A DNA stretch of 47,960 nt from Planctomycetota bacterium (GCA_024226535.1 JAAELP010000188.1:1-47960), one strand, 5' to 3'. Numbered from the stretch's first letter, positions 9,068 through 18,180 are shown. Translations and numbers: made by a program. The notes: generated by a model from the sequence alone, not told the origin.

Positions 9068-11310
9068 GAGCCACCTCCCGCCGCGGCGACGGCCTGCTCG
9101 CGCACGTCCATCGACGGTCGCAGCGTGCGGGCACCGGATGCCCGACGTTCGGTTCCGGCGTGGCTGAACCAGCGCGCCAGCAGCGTCTCCAGAACCACGA
9201 GCCCGAGCACCAACAGCAGGAGCACGCCGGCGATGGGTGACCCGATCTCGGACCGCTGGAGGTGCGCGCCGACGTTCTCGGGGTCGATGAACGACCAGGG
9301 ACCGCTGCGCCCGAGCCATGCCTCGACGGAAGCCGGCGGCTGCGGATCGGTGCGCCCGGACGTCGCGTCGACGTTCACCGCGACCTCGCCCACCGGCTGG
9401 CCGGCGCGATCGAGGGCGCCGTAGAGACCCGGCGCTTCGAGAACCGACCCGGGTCGCGCCGCGGAGTCGAGCTCCAGGCGCGTTCCGTCGGGAGCGATGA
9501 GCGCCGTCGCCGCCGCGCTCACCGGCAACGGCGTGCGCTCCCCGACGCCGACCGGGCGCTCGCTGCGGATTGCGCTCAGACCCTGCCGCACGAGCTCGTG
9601 CCAGAGCGGCACCATGAGCGGCTTGCCCGGCAGTGATGTCCAGCCCATCTGCGGAGCGACCGTGAGGTACACGATCATGCCGCGTGATGGTGGCGACGCC
9701 GATCCGGGGTCGTCGAGATCGCCGCGGGGGCGCCCGGAAACCACCAGCGGCGTACCGTCGGTGAGCACGAGAATGGGGTCGGCCTGCGTTCGTTTCGGAT
9801 CCACGGGCAGACGCCGGTGGACGATGATCGGTCGCGTCAGCTCACCGAGGTCGCCGGAGACCATGCGCAGCAACGCCGAACGCGGCTGCTCGTCGGCCAG
9901 GGTGAGACCGTCGGGTTCCTCACGGACCTCGCGCTCGATCTGCCACGGCAGCCCGAGGTCCGCGCGGAGATGATCGGTCCACCGGTGCACGATCGCGTCG
10001 TCGGGAGGCGAGACGATCAGCAGGCCGCCGCGGTCGACGAACCGCCGCAGGATCGGCCAGCCTCCGTCGCCGAGCAGGTCGGGGCGGGGCAGCACTGCGA
10101 CGTCGGCCGTGCGCAGGTCGGCTTCGTCGAGCGCCGCGGGCTCCACCGAGACGACGTCCATGGGACCGTCGTCGGTCGGCGCGAGGGCGCGGCGGATCCA
10201 CTGCCCGCTGGTGAGCCGGTCGAGCCCCGGCTCGTAGCCGAAGCTGCGCCGATCCAGGAGCACGATGCGCACCTGCTTGCGGAGCGTGAGCACGAGGTGC
10301 CGCTCATTGTCCGCCGGGAGCGCATCGTCCTCGATCTCGGCGGTGACACCCGTCTCGCGGTCGCGCTGAGCCGCGAAGTCGAGGACGAACTCGACGCTCG
10401 CGCTCGCTTCGCCCGGCTGCCAGTCGACCACCTTCGGTTCGATGTGCGCGATGCCCTCGCCCGCGATGCGCACGCGCGAGACGTCGCGATCCAGCGCCGG
10501 TCCCTGGCGGGTGAGACGCACCGTGAGCTGGCCCGACCCGTCGGTGGCTCCGGCGAGCACGAGGCTGCGCGCGGGTTCCACCGACGCGATCTGGACGTTC
10601 GTCACCGCGGCGACCGCCGGCGGCGGCGCGAGGAGCACGATGCGGTCGTCCAGACCACGCAGGGCCGGGGCGAGCGTCTCGTCGAGGGCCACCGAGCCGC
10701 GCCGGAAGTCCGAGAGGAGATAGACGAAGACCTGCTCATGGTCCGGCTCGAGGCGATCGAGGACCGCGGCAAGACGATCGAGCGCGGACCCGAGGTCCGA
10801 CGGTGCACGGCTCGGCCGCATGGACTCCAGCAACTCGACGACGGCACCGTGATCGCTCGACGGCGGGTCGAGCACCGCGCGGGCCGGGCGCGACGCCGTG
10901 ACGAGGCCGACCCGGTCGCCGACATCCAGCCCCGTGATGAGCTGCTTCGCCATCTCCACGTGCGCGTCGAGCGCCGTGGCGCCGTCCGCGTCGCGAACAC
11001 CGGAGACGAGCCCGTCGTCGACGACGAGGTACATGAGACGACCGCCGCCGGCGTCGAGAATGCCGGCGGCCTCCAGCACCGGCCGGGCGAGGGCGAGACC
11101 GAGCAGCAGGGGGATCAGGCAGCGCACCGCGAGCAGGAGCAACTGCTCGATCTGGAGCCTCCGCCGGTGCTTGCGAAAGGCCTCCAGGAGGAAGCGCATC
11201 GCCGCGAACTCCACCGGTTGCCGGCGCTGACGCCACAACAGGAAGATGATGATCGGGATGGCGACGGCGGCCACCCCCGCCAGCGCGAGACCGGCCGTAA
11301 CGAAGGTCAT
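9064..11310 (-). CDS. BatA N-terminal domain, degenerate VWA protein
   Basis: A 748-residue membrane protein. The N-terminal 80 residues match the BatA (aerotolerance) pattern: a first membrane helix, LLWRQRRQPVEF, FLLEAFRKHRRRLQIEQ, then a second helix. The next domain has VWA layout (YLVVDDGLVSG, GDRVGLVTASRP, VYLLSDFRRGS), but DxSxS is replaced by DDGLVSG, so metal binding is probably lost. A beta domain and a GATase1-like domain (LLIVSPPDDAIV) follow, then a C-terminal membrane helix near 700. It pairs with the following VWA gene, with which it shares architecture, suggesting duplication and division of roles. Its ribosome site (GAAGGG) comes from the last copy of the octamer array upstream. 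Confidence 0.85.
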   Translation of the reverse strand: MTFVTAGLALAGVAAVAIPIIIFLLWRQRRQPVEFAAMRFLLEAFRKHRRRLQIEQLLLLAVRCLIPLLLGLALARPVLEAAGILDAGGGRLMYLVVDDGLVSGVRDADGATALDAHVEMAKQLITGLDVGDRVGLVTASRPARAVLDPPSSDHGAVVELLESMRPSRAPSDLGSALDRLAAVLDRLEPDHEQVFVYLLSDFRRGSVALDETLAPALRGLDDRIVLLAPPPAVAAVTNVQIASVEPARSLVLAGATDGSGQLTVRLTRQGPALDRDVSRVRIAGEGIAHIEPKVVDWQPGEASASVEFVLDFAAQRDRETGVTAEIEDDALPADNERHLVLTLRKQVRIVLLDRRSFGYEPGLDRLTSGQWIRRALAPTDDGPMDVVSVEPAALDEADLRTADVAVLPRPDLLGDGGWPILRRFVDRGGLLIVSPPDDAIVHRWTDHLRADLGLPWQIEREVREEPDGLTLADEQPRSALLRMVSGDLGELTRPIIVHRRLPVDPKRTQADPILVLTDGTPLVVSGRPRGDLDDPGSASPPSRGMIVYLTVAPQMGWTSLPGKPLMVPLWHELVRQGLSAIRSERPVGVGERTPLPVSAAATALIAPDGTRLELDSAARPGSVLEAPGLYGALDRAGQPVGEVAVNVDATSGRTDPQPPASVEAWLGRSGPWSFIDPENVGAHLQRSEIGSPIAGVLLLLVLGLVVLETLLARWFSHAGTERRASGARTLRPSMDVREQAVAAAGGGS

Positions 11311-11319
11311 GGGTTCGCC

Positions 11320-11359
11320 CTTCGTCGCTTCGTCGCTTCGTCGCTCCGCCGCTTCCGCC
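11320..11359. repeat. 8-base tandem array between DUF58 and BatA genes
   Basis: Three exact CTTCGTCG units followed by two decayed ones (CTCCGCCG, CTTCCGCC) fill the 52-base gap between two minus-strand genes. The copy nearest the BatA start provides its Shine-Dalgarno-like GAAGGG. The unit resembles the CTTCGTGC array at 1281-1316, so both may come from the same process. Confidence 0.85.
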
Positions 11360-11362
11360 CGC

Positions 11363-12337
11363 TCATCCCGCCTTGCTCCGCTTCAGGTACGCGCTCCGTC
11401 GGGCAAGCAGGTACGCCAGCGGCGGGCCCACCGACTCGTGCGTATCCACGCGGTGGTAATCGAAGCCGAAACCGAGCGCGATGCGCGACAGGCCGTCGAG
11501 GTGGCCGGTGATCGAGGCGAGGTACGCCTCGCGCAGCGCGCGCGGATCCACGCGCAGTCGTCCTTCGTTCTCGAGACCGAGGAACGGCGCCGGCTGCGTG
11601 AAGTCGAACCGCATCTCCTGGCGGTCGAGCGTGTTCAGGAGCACGACGTCCTGCCGGCGGTGCTTGAAGCGGGCCAGGGCCTGCCGGATAGAGTCGAGGT
11701 CGTCGAAGAAGTCAGAGACGATGATGAAGAGCGCCCGGTTGCTGATCTTGCTGAGGACCTGATCCGTGACCTTCGAGAGGTTCGTCGACGCCTCGACGGG
11801 CTCGCCGCGCAGCCCGGAGACGATGCGACGCCACTGGCCCTTGGCACTGGACCGCTTGATCAGCGTGCGCACGTCGTCGGCGAAGACGACCACCCCGACA
11901 CGGTCCTGTTGCTGGAGACAGAGGTACGACAACGCCGTGGCGAGCGCCGTGGCGTGATCGAACTTCGTCCACCGCGTGACGCGCCGGCTGGCGGTCGTCC
12001 CGCCCCAGTCCTTCTTGACCGGCAGCGTGCCGTACCCCATCGATGCCGACGCGTCGATGAGCAGGACGACCTCGAGGTTCGTCTCCTGCTGGTACTGCTT
12101 GATGTAGAGCTTGTCCGTGCGCCCGTACACCTTCCAGTCGAGGTGCTTCGGGTCGTCACCGGCGACGTACTGACGATGCTCGGCGAACTCGACGGCCATG
12201 CCGTGGTAGGGCGAGCGGTGCATGCCGCTCATCACGCCCTCGACGATCATCTTCGCGCGCAGCTCGAAGGGTGCGAGCTGGACGAGTGTCTCCGGGGCGA
12301 GGTAGTTCTCGGCCTTGACCTGCTGGGGTTCGGCCAT
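11363..12337 (-). CDS. DUF58 family protein
   Basis: A 324-residue protein with full DUF58 layout: YHGMAVEFAEHRQYVAGDD at about 45-65, then DPKHLDWKVYGRTDKLYIKQ, and a VWA-like core with LLIDASASMGYG (MIDAS residues present), RVGVVVFADDV and ALFIIVSDFFDD. It has no membrane segment, so it should sit on the cytoplasmic side. DUF58 proteins are the standard partners of MoxR ATPases (established), acting as VWA adaptors. GGAG lies six bases before the ATG; the gap to moxR is 22 bases. No residue looks missing. Confidence 0.93.
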   Translation of the reverse strand: MAEPQQVKAENYLAPETLVQLAPFELRAKMIVEGVMSGMHRSPYHGMAVEFAEHRQYVAGDDPKHLDWKVYGRTDKLYIKQYQQETNLEVVLLIDASASMGYGTLPVKKDWGGTTASRRVTRWTKFDHATALATALSYLCLQQQDRVGVVVFADDVRTLIKRSSAKGQWRRIVSGLRGEPVEASTNLSKVTDQVLSKISNRALFIIVSDFFDDLDSIRQALARFKHRRQDVVLLNTLDRQEMRFDFTQPAPFLGLENEGRLRVDPRALREAYLASITGHLDGLSRIALGFGFDYHRVDTHESVGPPLAYLLARRSAYLKRSKAG

Positions 12338-12359
12338 GGGGCGCTCCGCGCAATCCTGC

Positions 12360-13433
<1,074 letters not shown>

Positions 13434-13515
13434 GGGGGCCTTTCATCGCTGGAGGACGGGTGGGCGGTCTTCGGGACAACGAGTGCCCTGTTCGGCTCTT
13501 GCTACCGCGTGGCGG

Positions 13516-13521
13516 ACTATA
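13516..13521 (-). promoter_or_regulatory. Possible -10 box for the moxR operon
   Basis: On minus the bases read TATAGT (5 of 6 to consensus), about 80 bases before the moxR start. No convincing -35 is found at 16-18 bases, so this is a weak call. Confidence 0.3.
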
Positions 13522-13694
13522 GGTCGCGGGTGAAGCTGCTTGTTGCGATGCACGAAGCGCTCCACCCGTTATACGAACCATCGGTCCACGACTTATCCAC
13601 AGGCGAAGATGGGCGGATCGGGCGGTGAAATCCGGTGTGGACAACCCGTGGAATAACTCGGACGGGACGTGCGGACGATCAGGTACCGAAGGGG

Positions 13695-13716
13695 GATGAG
13701 AAGAACTCTTCTCATC
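13695..13716. repeat. 22-bp palindrome near DnaA boxes
   Basis: A dyad with 10-bp perfect arms (GATGAGAAGA and its complement) around a 2-base centre. Such a tight palindrome is typical of a homodimeric regulator site. It stands about 260 bases upstream of moxR and 51 bases from the second DnaA box. The binding protein is unknown. Confidence 0.6.
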
Positions 13717-14022
13717 ACCGTGGTAGTACGCCCTGTCTGTTTGTGAGCAAACCCGGGCATCTTGTGTAAGCCTAATCGTCATCGTCGTTTATGACCATGA
13801 GTAGACTCTGAGAACCTGACGTCTGCCCGTCTCCGCCGCGGCCCGGGCTGCCGGAAGCGGTCACTGCGAGGAGCCGCGATGTCTGTCTCCGGGTCGGAGC
13901 GGCACTTCATGTGGAGGACCCGCGCCGGTCACCGGGCGCGGGGAGCAAGTTACCCACATGTGGCTTCCAGTTGCCCGACCGCAAGGGGTGGTGGTTCGGG
14001 GGCAAAGGGCGGCGCGCGCTGA

Positions 14023-15447
14023 CTACTCAGCGGTGGCGACGTCCACCGGGATCGGGAAATGCTCGAGGAGCTTGCCTTCGAGGCGGGAGACATCCTGGTC
14101 GAGCGTGCGATCCGCCTGGCGCTTGTTGTTGATCGCCTTGATCGCGTGCATGACCGTGGTGTGGTCTCGGCCGCCGAAGTAGCCGCCGATCTCCTCGAGG
14201 CTGTACCGCGTGTGCTTGCGGGCGAGCCACATACCGACCTGGCGCGGGAGCGCGATCGACTTGTGGCGGCGACGGGAGAGGAGGTCGGTGAGCTTGACGT
14301 CGTAGAAGGAGCTGATCGCATCGATGATCTGCTGGATCGTCGGGTGCTGGGATCCGCCGCTGGCGACTTGCTCGCCGATCGCGGCCTTGGCAAGCTCGAG
14401 GTCGATCGACATTCCGTTGACGACGGAGAGGCTCTGGATCTTGATGATCGCCCCCTCCAGCTCGCGGATGTTCGTATCGATCTTGGCCGCGACGTAGCTC
14501 GCCACGTCCTCGGGGAGCTGGATGCTCCGCAGGGCTGCCTTGCTCTTGACGATCTCCACGCGTGTCTCGAAGCAGGGCTTGTCGATGTGCGCGACGAGGC
14601 CACAGTTGAAACGGCTGATCAGGCGCTCCTCGAGGTCCGGGATCTCGTTGGGCGGTGCGTCGGAGCTGAGCACGAGCTGCCGTCCGGCCTGGTAGAGGCA
14701 GTTGAACGTGTGGAAGAACTCCTCCTGCGTCCGATCGCGCCGGGACAGGTCGTGGATGTCGTCGATGACGAGCATGTCCACGTTGCGGAAGCGATGACGG
14801 AAGTCCGACATCTGGCCGGCCTGCACCGCCTCGAGGAACTGCGTCATGAACCCGTTGCACGAGATGTAGTACAGGTTCATGCTCGGGTTGCTGCGCAGCG
14901 CGGTCTGGCAGATCGACTGGAGCAGGTGCGTCTTGCCCAGCCCCACGCCGGCGTGGATGAAGAACGGGTTGTACGCCTTGCCGGGCTTGCTCGCGACCGC
15001 GATCGCCGCGGCGTGGGCGAGGCGGTTGCCGGGACCCACGATGAAGTTCTCGAAGGAGTAGTCGGGGCTGAGGAGCATGTCCTCGTGGAGGGGCACCGAG
15101 GCTGGATCCGGCAGCACGGGGCCGGCTCGCTTCGACATCTCGCCCGACGCGTGTCCCGTCGCCGCCTCGGAGCGGCGCGCCTCCTGCTCTTCGGCGAGAT
15201 CGCTCTCGCCGACGAAGCGCACCGCGAGCAGACGGTTGGTCACCGCCTGGGCCGCATCCTGGAACTGTTCGATGCAACAACGGCGGAGGTAGCGCAGCTG
15301 CACCGTCTCTCGCACGAGCAGCTTCAGCGTTCCGTCATTGATCTCGAGCGGTTCGATGTCGTCGAACCAGTGCCGGCACAGGCTTGCATGGTTCTTCCGC
15401 AGGTGCGCAAGGATCGCATCCCTCAACTGTGGATCCGGTCGCCCCAT
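14023..15447 (-). CDS. dnaA: Chromosomal replication initiator DnaA
   Basis: A 474-residue replication initiator that binds DnaA boxes and opens the origin. Domain I (about 1-75) is divergent. A short Glu/Ala-rich linker follows. The AAA+ domain has Walker A GVGLGKTH near 167-174, Walker B LVIDD near 226-230, the TQEEFFHTFN segment and the Arg-finger helix LEERLISRF. The C-terminal helix-turn-helix holds the family signature GGRDHTTVMHA. The usual DDIQFL after Walker B reads DDIHDL. I chose the ATG at 15447 because GGAGG lies 8 bases before it; a GTG six codons earlier (15465) has no ribosome site. The 231 to 249 bases upstream carry no clear DnaA box or promoter. Confidence 0.97.
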   Translation of the reverse strand: MGRPDPQLRDAILAHLRKNHASLCRHWFDDIEPLEINDGTLKLLVRETVQLRYLRRCCIEQFQDAAQAVTNRLLAVRFVGESDLAEEQEARRSEAATGHASGEMSKRAGPVLPDPASVPLHEDMLLSPDYSFENFIVGPGNRLAHAAAIAVASKPGKAYNPFFIHAGVGLGKTHLLQSICQTALRSNPSMNLYYISCNGFMTQFLEAVQAGQMSDFRHRFRNVDMLVIDDIHDLSRRDRTQEEFFHTFNCLYQAGRQLVLSSDAPPNEIPDLEERLISRFNCGLVAHIDKPCFETRVEIVKSKAALRSIQLPEDVASYVAAKIDTNIRELEGAIIKIQSLSVVNGMSIDLELAKAAIGEQVASGGSQHPTIQQIIDAISSFYDVKLTDLLSRRRHKSIALPRQVGMWLARKHTRYSLEEIGGYFGGRDHTTVMHAIKAINNKRQADRTLDQDVSRLEGKLLEHFPIPVDVATAE

Positions 15448-15696
15448 CACCCTCGCCTCCGGCACACGGCAAAAGCTCGATCATGACTGTGCTCGTGTTC
15501 GCAGGGCACTTCGTCCCACCGAACCATCACCAACCACAATGGTTCCCACGGCCGATCAAACGATGCTCATTCGTGCAACATCAGGTGAACAGATGTGAGC
15601 GGTATGGTGACGGCGCCTGCGTAACGAGACGGTCTGCCCAATGTAGAGCGAGCCCGAAAAACCGTCAACCATGTGCGCCGTGAAATGCGAGACACG

Positions 15697-16614
15697 TCAG
15701 CACGTTGTCTGTTCAGGCACTTCGGCAAGCTGCTGCTCGTAGCGCAGTCGATTCGTGCGGTGATCCATGAGCACGTGCACGCGCTCCATCGTTTCCGCAC
15801 CGACGGTTTCCGCGAGATGCTCGCGCGCCTGAAGCATGTTCGTGCGTCGCGAGAAGTGCACGAGCACGACGGCGTCCGCCTGCCAGACGTTGAGCAGCGC
15901 CGCGATGTCGTCCGCATGCAGGTGCTTTCCGACCGACGCGCGCGAGCGATGGTCCGGCTCGAAGAACGTGCACTCGGAGATGACGATCTTCGCCTTGACG
16001 AACTCGTCGCGGTAGAGGAACGGGCCCAGCTCCGTGTCGCCCGTATAGGCTACCAGAGGAATCTCCAGGATCCGCGTGATTTCCGTCCCTTGGCTCTTGA
16101 GTTCTCGAAGCTTGTCCTGGGGCAGGCCGGCGAACTCCTCGCGGAGCTTGCTCCGGCGCTCGATCACCGCATAGCCGAGGGCGGGGACGGTGTGGCTCAC
16201 CGCGATCGCCCTCAGGAAGATGTTGTTCTTGATCTCGATCTCCTGGTCGGGCTCGAGACCGACGATCCGGTGCTGGGTTCGCTGTTGCTCGAGATCGATC
16301 CAGCTCTGCATCATGGCCGTCAGCGGCTGCTCGAGGGCGGCATGGCAGACGCACGTACCGGGGCCCATCCGCTGGAACATCCGCTGGCTGAAGTAGTACG
16401 GCAGCCCGCCGACGTGATCCATGTGACCGTGGCTCAGGGCGACGTACGGCGAGGCAAGCGCGACCCGTGGGCACATGCCGATGTCGAAGGCGACATCGAG
16501 TTCCGGCACCTGGACGACGGTTTGCTCGCCCGCGACGCTCACCCCCTGGACGCGATAGGGGGGGACGTAGACGAACCCGACCTGCCCCGAGCGGGGGGGC
16601 ATCTTCGGTAGCAT
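15697..16614 (-). CDS. RNase Z-like MBL-fold metallo-hydrolase
   Basis: A 305-residue metallo-beta-lactamase-fold protein. The metal-binding HxHxDH appears as SHGHMDHVGGLPYYF near 80-94, followed by AVSHTVPALGYA, YTGDTELGPF and ECTFFEPDH, and a late His (VLVHFSRRTN). The order fits the ribonuclease Z/ElaC superfamily. The long insertion between the first motif and SHT differs from classic tRNA 3' processing enzymes, so a related phosphodiesterase is possible. The ATG is supported by AAGGAGG (16621-16627) at a 6-base distance. It is read away from the tRNA gene beside it, and its link to tRNA processing there is only suggestive. Confidence 0.8.
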   Translation of the reverse strand: MLPKMPPRSGQVGFVYVPPYRVQGVSVAGEQTVVQVPELDVAFDIGMCPRVALASPYVALSHGHMDHVGGLPYYFSQRMFQRMGPGTCVCHAALEQPLTAMMQSWIDLEQQRTQHRIVGLEPDQEIEIKNNIFLRAIAVSHTVPALGYAVIERRSKLREEFAGLPQDKLRELKSQGTEITRILEIPLVAYTGDTELGPFLYRDEFVKAKIVISECTFFEPDHRSRASVGKHLHADDIAALLNVWQADAVVLVHFSRRTNMLQAREHLAETVGAETMERVHVLMDHRTNRLRYEQQLAEVPEQTTC

Positions 16615-16733
16615 CTGAAACCTCCTTCGGCCGCGTTTTCACGCGACCGGGCAGCGATCGAGCCCCGACTATACAGCCCCGGGCGCTCCCTCGGCGCGGC
16701 GCCTCGCCCTTTCCCGCCACCACCCCATTTAAG

Positions 16734-16761
16734 TTGACCCGCTCGGTGATCCGACTATCCT
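16734..16761 (+). promoter_or_regulatory. Promoter for tRNA-Glu
   Basis: A TTGACC -35 (16734-16739) and a TATCCT -10 (16756-16761) are 16 bases apart; the tRNA begins 26 bases after the -10. Confidence 0.6.
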
Positions 16762-16787
16762 CATTCGCCGTACCCACGGGTACCTAC

Positions 16788-16860
16788 GCCCCGTTCGTCT
16801 AGTGGCCTAGGACGCCGGGTTCTCATCCCGGTAACAGGGGTTCGAGTCCCCTACGGGGTG
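16788..16860 (+). tRNA. tRNA-Glu (anticodon CTC)
   Basis: A 73-base cloverleaf: acceptor GCCCCGT pairs with ACGGGGT (one G-U end pair), the D arm has AGTGGCCTA, the anticodon stem CCGGG/CCCGG frames loop TTCTCAT with anticodon CTC at 16822-16824, and the T arm has GGTTCGAGTC. CCA is not encoded. Glutamyl-tRNA feeds the C5 haem pathway whose genes follow, though the isoacceptor usually used there is TTC. Confidence 0.96.
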
Positions 16861-16864
16861 CTTT

Positions 16865-16900
16865 CGGGAGCATGTCTTCGCAGGCATGCTCCCGTTGCTT
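16865..16900 (+). terminator. Terminator-like hairpin after tRNA-Glu
   Basis: Perfect 10-bp arms (16865-16874 and 16885-16894) with a 10-base loop begin four bases after the tRNA, followed by the T-poor TTGCTT. It probably ends the tRNA transcript or helps 3' processing, and it separates the tRNA from the selenoprotein gene. Confidence 0.6.
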
Positions 16901-16981
16901 GCGCCAGGATTACCCGAACAAATACAGAATACAGATCATCAGGGCGGACCCTGGACCGTCCTCACCAGGAGGCTGACGAAC

Positions 16982-17572
16982 GTGGCATACGTACGGCAGG
17001 TCGAGGACGGGGAGGCGACGGGCATCCTTCAGAAGGTCTACGCCGTCGCGAGCACGCGGACCGGGAAGGTCGCGAACATCATCAAGGTCATGAGCGGCGA
17101 CGCTCGCAGCACACAGGCCTCGATGCAGTTCTACGTCAGCCTGATGAAGTCGCCCAACGCCCTGGAGCCGCACCGGCGCGAGATGCTCGCGACCGTGGTG
17201 AGCAACGTCAACGACTGCTACTACTGAACGATCTCCCACGCGCAGGACTTCGGTCTGGAGTCCGGGAATGAGGCGGTCGCCGAGCAACTGGTCTACGACT
17301 ACCGGGACGCGGACCTGGACCTGCCGGACCGGGCGCTCTGCGACTACGCGGTGAAGCTGACGGTCGACCCGGGTGGGGTGGACGCCACCGACATCGAGAC
17401 GCTCCGGGTTCACGGGTTCACCGACGAGGCGATCACGATCGCGGTGCAGGTCATCTCTTACTTCAACTACATCAACCGGATCGCCGACGGCCTCGGTGTC
17501 GACGACGAGCCCGGCATGACCCCGCCGCGCGACGAATGGCTGGCGCGCAAGGCGTGTGACTTCGGGAGCTAG
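16982..17572 (+). CDS. AhpD/CMD-family selenoprotein (CxxU, Sec from TGA)
   Basis: A 196-residue protein of the carboxymuconolactone decarboxylase/AhpD-like peroxidase-related family if the in-frame TGA at 17225-17227 is read as selenocysteine. The family active site is CxxC-x3-H; here it is NDCYY-Sec-TISH, with C79, Sec82 and H86, so TGA stands exactly at the second catalytic Cys. Reading continues without another stop to TAG at 17570-17572, and the downstream part has family-like helices. A SECIS-like hairpin follows at 17245-17263. The start is GTG at 16982: AGGAGG lies 9 bases before it. An ATG-like longer frame from 16886 would overlap the terminator hairpin. The likely role is thiol/selenol peroxide or disulfide reduction. 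Alternatives are a nonsense pseudogene or a base error. No selABCD genes lie in the window. Confidence 0.85.
17245..17263 (+). promoter_or_regulatory. SECIS-like hairpin for selenocysteine insertion
   Basis: A 7-bp stem (17245-17251 with 17257-17263, one G-U pair) closes a 5-base loop GGTCT. The loop starts 25 bases after the TGA, within the range known for bacterial SECIS elements, and it matches the apical loop of the E. coli fdhF SECIS as I recall it. It lies within the coding sequence, as is normal for bacteria. SelB would bind it. Confidence 0.8.
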
Positions 17573-18039
17573 CTCCCGTCACGCGCCGCCGCTCGGTGGT
17601 CGCGCAGGGCGAGCCACAGGTATCCGGAGGCGATGAGCAGGGCCACGCCGACCGCGGCGTAGACGACCCCCACGACCTCGGCCGGGATCGGGCTCGCTCG
17701 CACGACGAAGCCGAGGCCCATCATCGCGGCCACGAACAGCCAGGTGCGCCACGAGAAGAACCCGCCGACGCATCGACAGTCGTCTCGGCTCCGGATGCGG
17801 CCGCTGATCCGCCGCGCCGCCTGGCGCAGGACCGTCACCGCCTTGACCACGCCGATCGCGGCCGCGACGGCAAGCAGCAGCAGGACCGGCGACGATCCCG
17901 CCCGGAGCCATCGGACGCCCATCGTCAGCAGCATGACGCCGACCGCGGTCCACGTTGCCGCCGCGAGCAGGAGATGGACACCGCGCGGCGCCGCCGGCGT
18001 GCGTATGCCCCGTCGCGTGGTGTCCGGTTGGGTCCGCAA
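17569..18039 (-). CDS. Four-helix integral membrane protein, unknown
   Basis: A protein of about 156 residues with four membrane segments: LLLAAATWTAVGVMLLTMG, VLLLLAVAAAIGVVKAV, WLFVAAMMGLGFVV and VVYAAVGVALLIASGYLW. The loop between helices 2 and 3 is basic with a CRC motif (RSRDDCRCVGG). No ATG or GTG fits the first helix, so I propose TTG at 18039, with AAGGGC upstream; the start is uncertain. Its stop and the selenoprotein stop share the same CTAG (17569-17572). It is divergent from hemL. I do not recognise a function. The rest of the long open frame on this strand, up to 19425, is an antisense shadow of hemL. Confidence 0.6.
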   Translation of the reverse strand: MRTQPDTTRRGIRTPAAPRGVHLLLAAATWTAVGVMLLTMGVRWLRAGSSPVLLLLAVAAAIGVVKAVTVLRQAARRISGRIRSRDDCRCVGGFFSWRTWLFVAAMMGLGFVVRASPIPAEVVGVVYAAVGVALLIASGYLWLALRDHRAAARDGS

Positions 18040-18113
18040 CGAACGCCCTTCATCCCCGCCCCGATCACCGTCTCGAACGCCCTGGTGCACGCGGAACGAC
18101 GACCGCCTTCGCG

Positions 18114-18155
18114 TATGATAGGTCCCCCGCGCCGGTGCTCCCCATGGACCGGCGC
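18114..18155 (+). promoter_or_regulatory. hemL promoter region with dyad
   Basis: TATGAT at 18114-18119 is a candidate -10; the -35 is not clear. Immediately after it, an inverted repeat with perfect 8-bp arms (GCGCCGGT 18129-18136, ACCGGCGC 18148-18155) and an 11-base spacer lies 25 bases before the hemL ATG. It could be an operator or a leader hairpin that limits translation. Confidence 0.4.
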
Positions 18156-18180
18156 GCCGAACAAGAACGCCGGAATCACC

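Larger units (their letters stand above)
13434..14022. other. Gene-free region with DnaA boxes; candidate oriC
   Basis: This is the only stretch over 300 bases without a gene. It lies directly downstream of dnaA and upstream of moxR. It holds one perfect DnaA box (TTATCCACA, 13593-13601, plus), one box with a single mismatch on the other strand 34 bases further (TGTGGACAA, 13636-13644) and another with a single mismatch (TTACCCACA, 13950-13958). Between them are a 22-bp palindrome (13695-13716), a small hairpin (GTTTG/CAAAC, 13739-13752) and a locally AT-richer part (about 13690-13810) that could unwind. The leftward operon runs with a fork leaving this point. dnaA itself would be head-on, and only three boxes are seen, so a DnaA-regulated site is an alternative. 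Confidence 0.5.

Noticed and set aside
15448..15696. Origin upstream of dnaA
   Set aside because: No DnaA box with fewer than two mismatches and no AT-rich block was found there; the downstream gap is a better candidate.
16886..17227. Treating the gene as a truncated 113-residue AhpD-like pseudogene
   Set aside because: The TGA sits on a catalytic Cys position, the downstream frame is intact and a SECIS-like hairpin follows; chance nonsense would not explain all three. Kept as the alternative to test.
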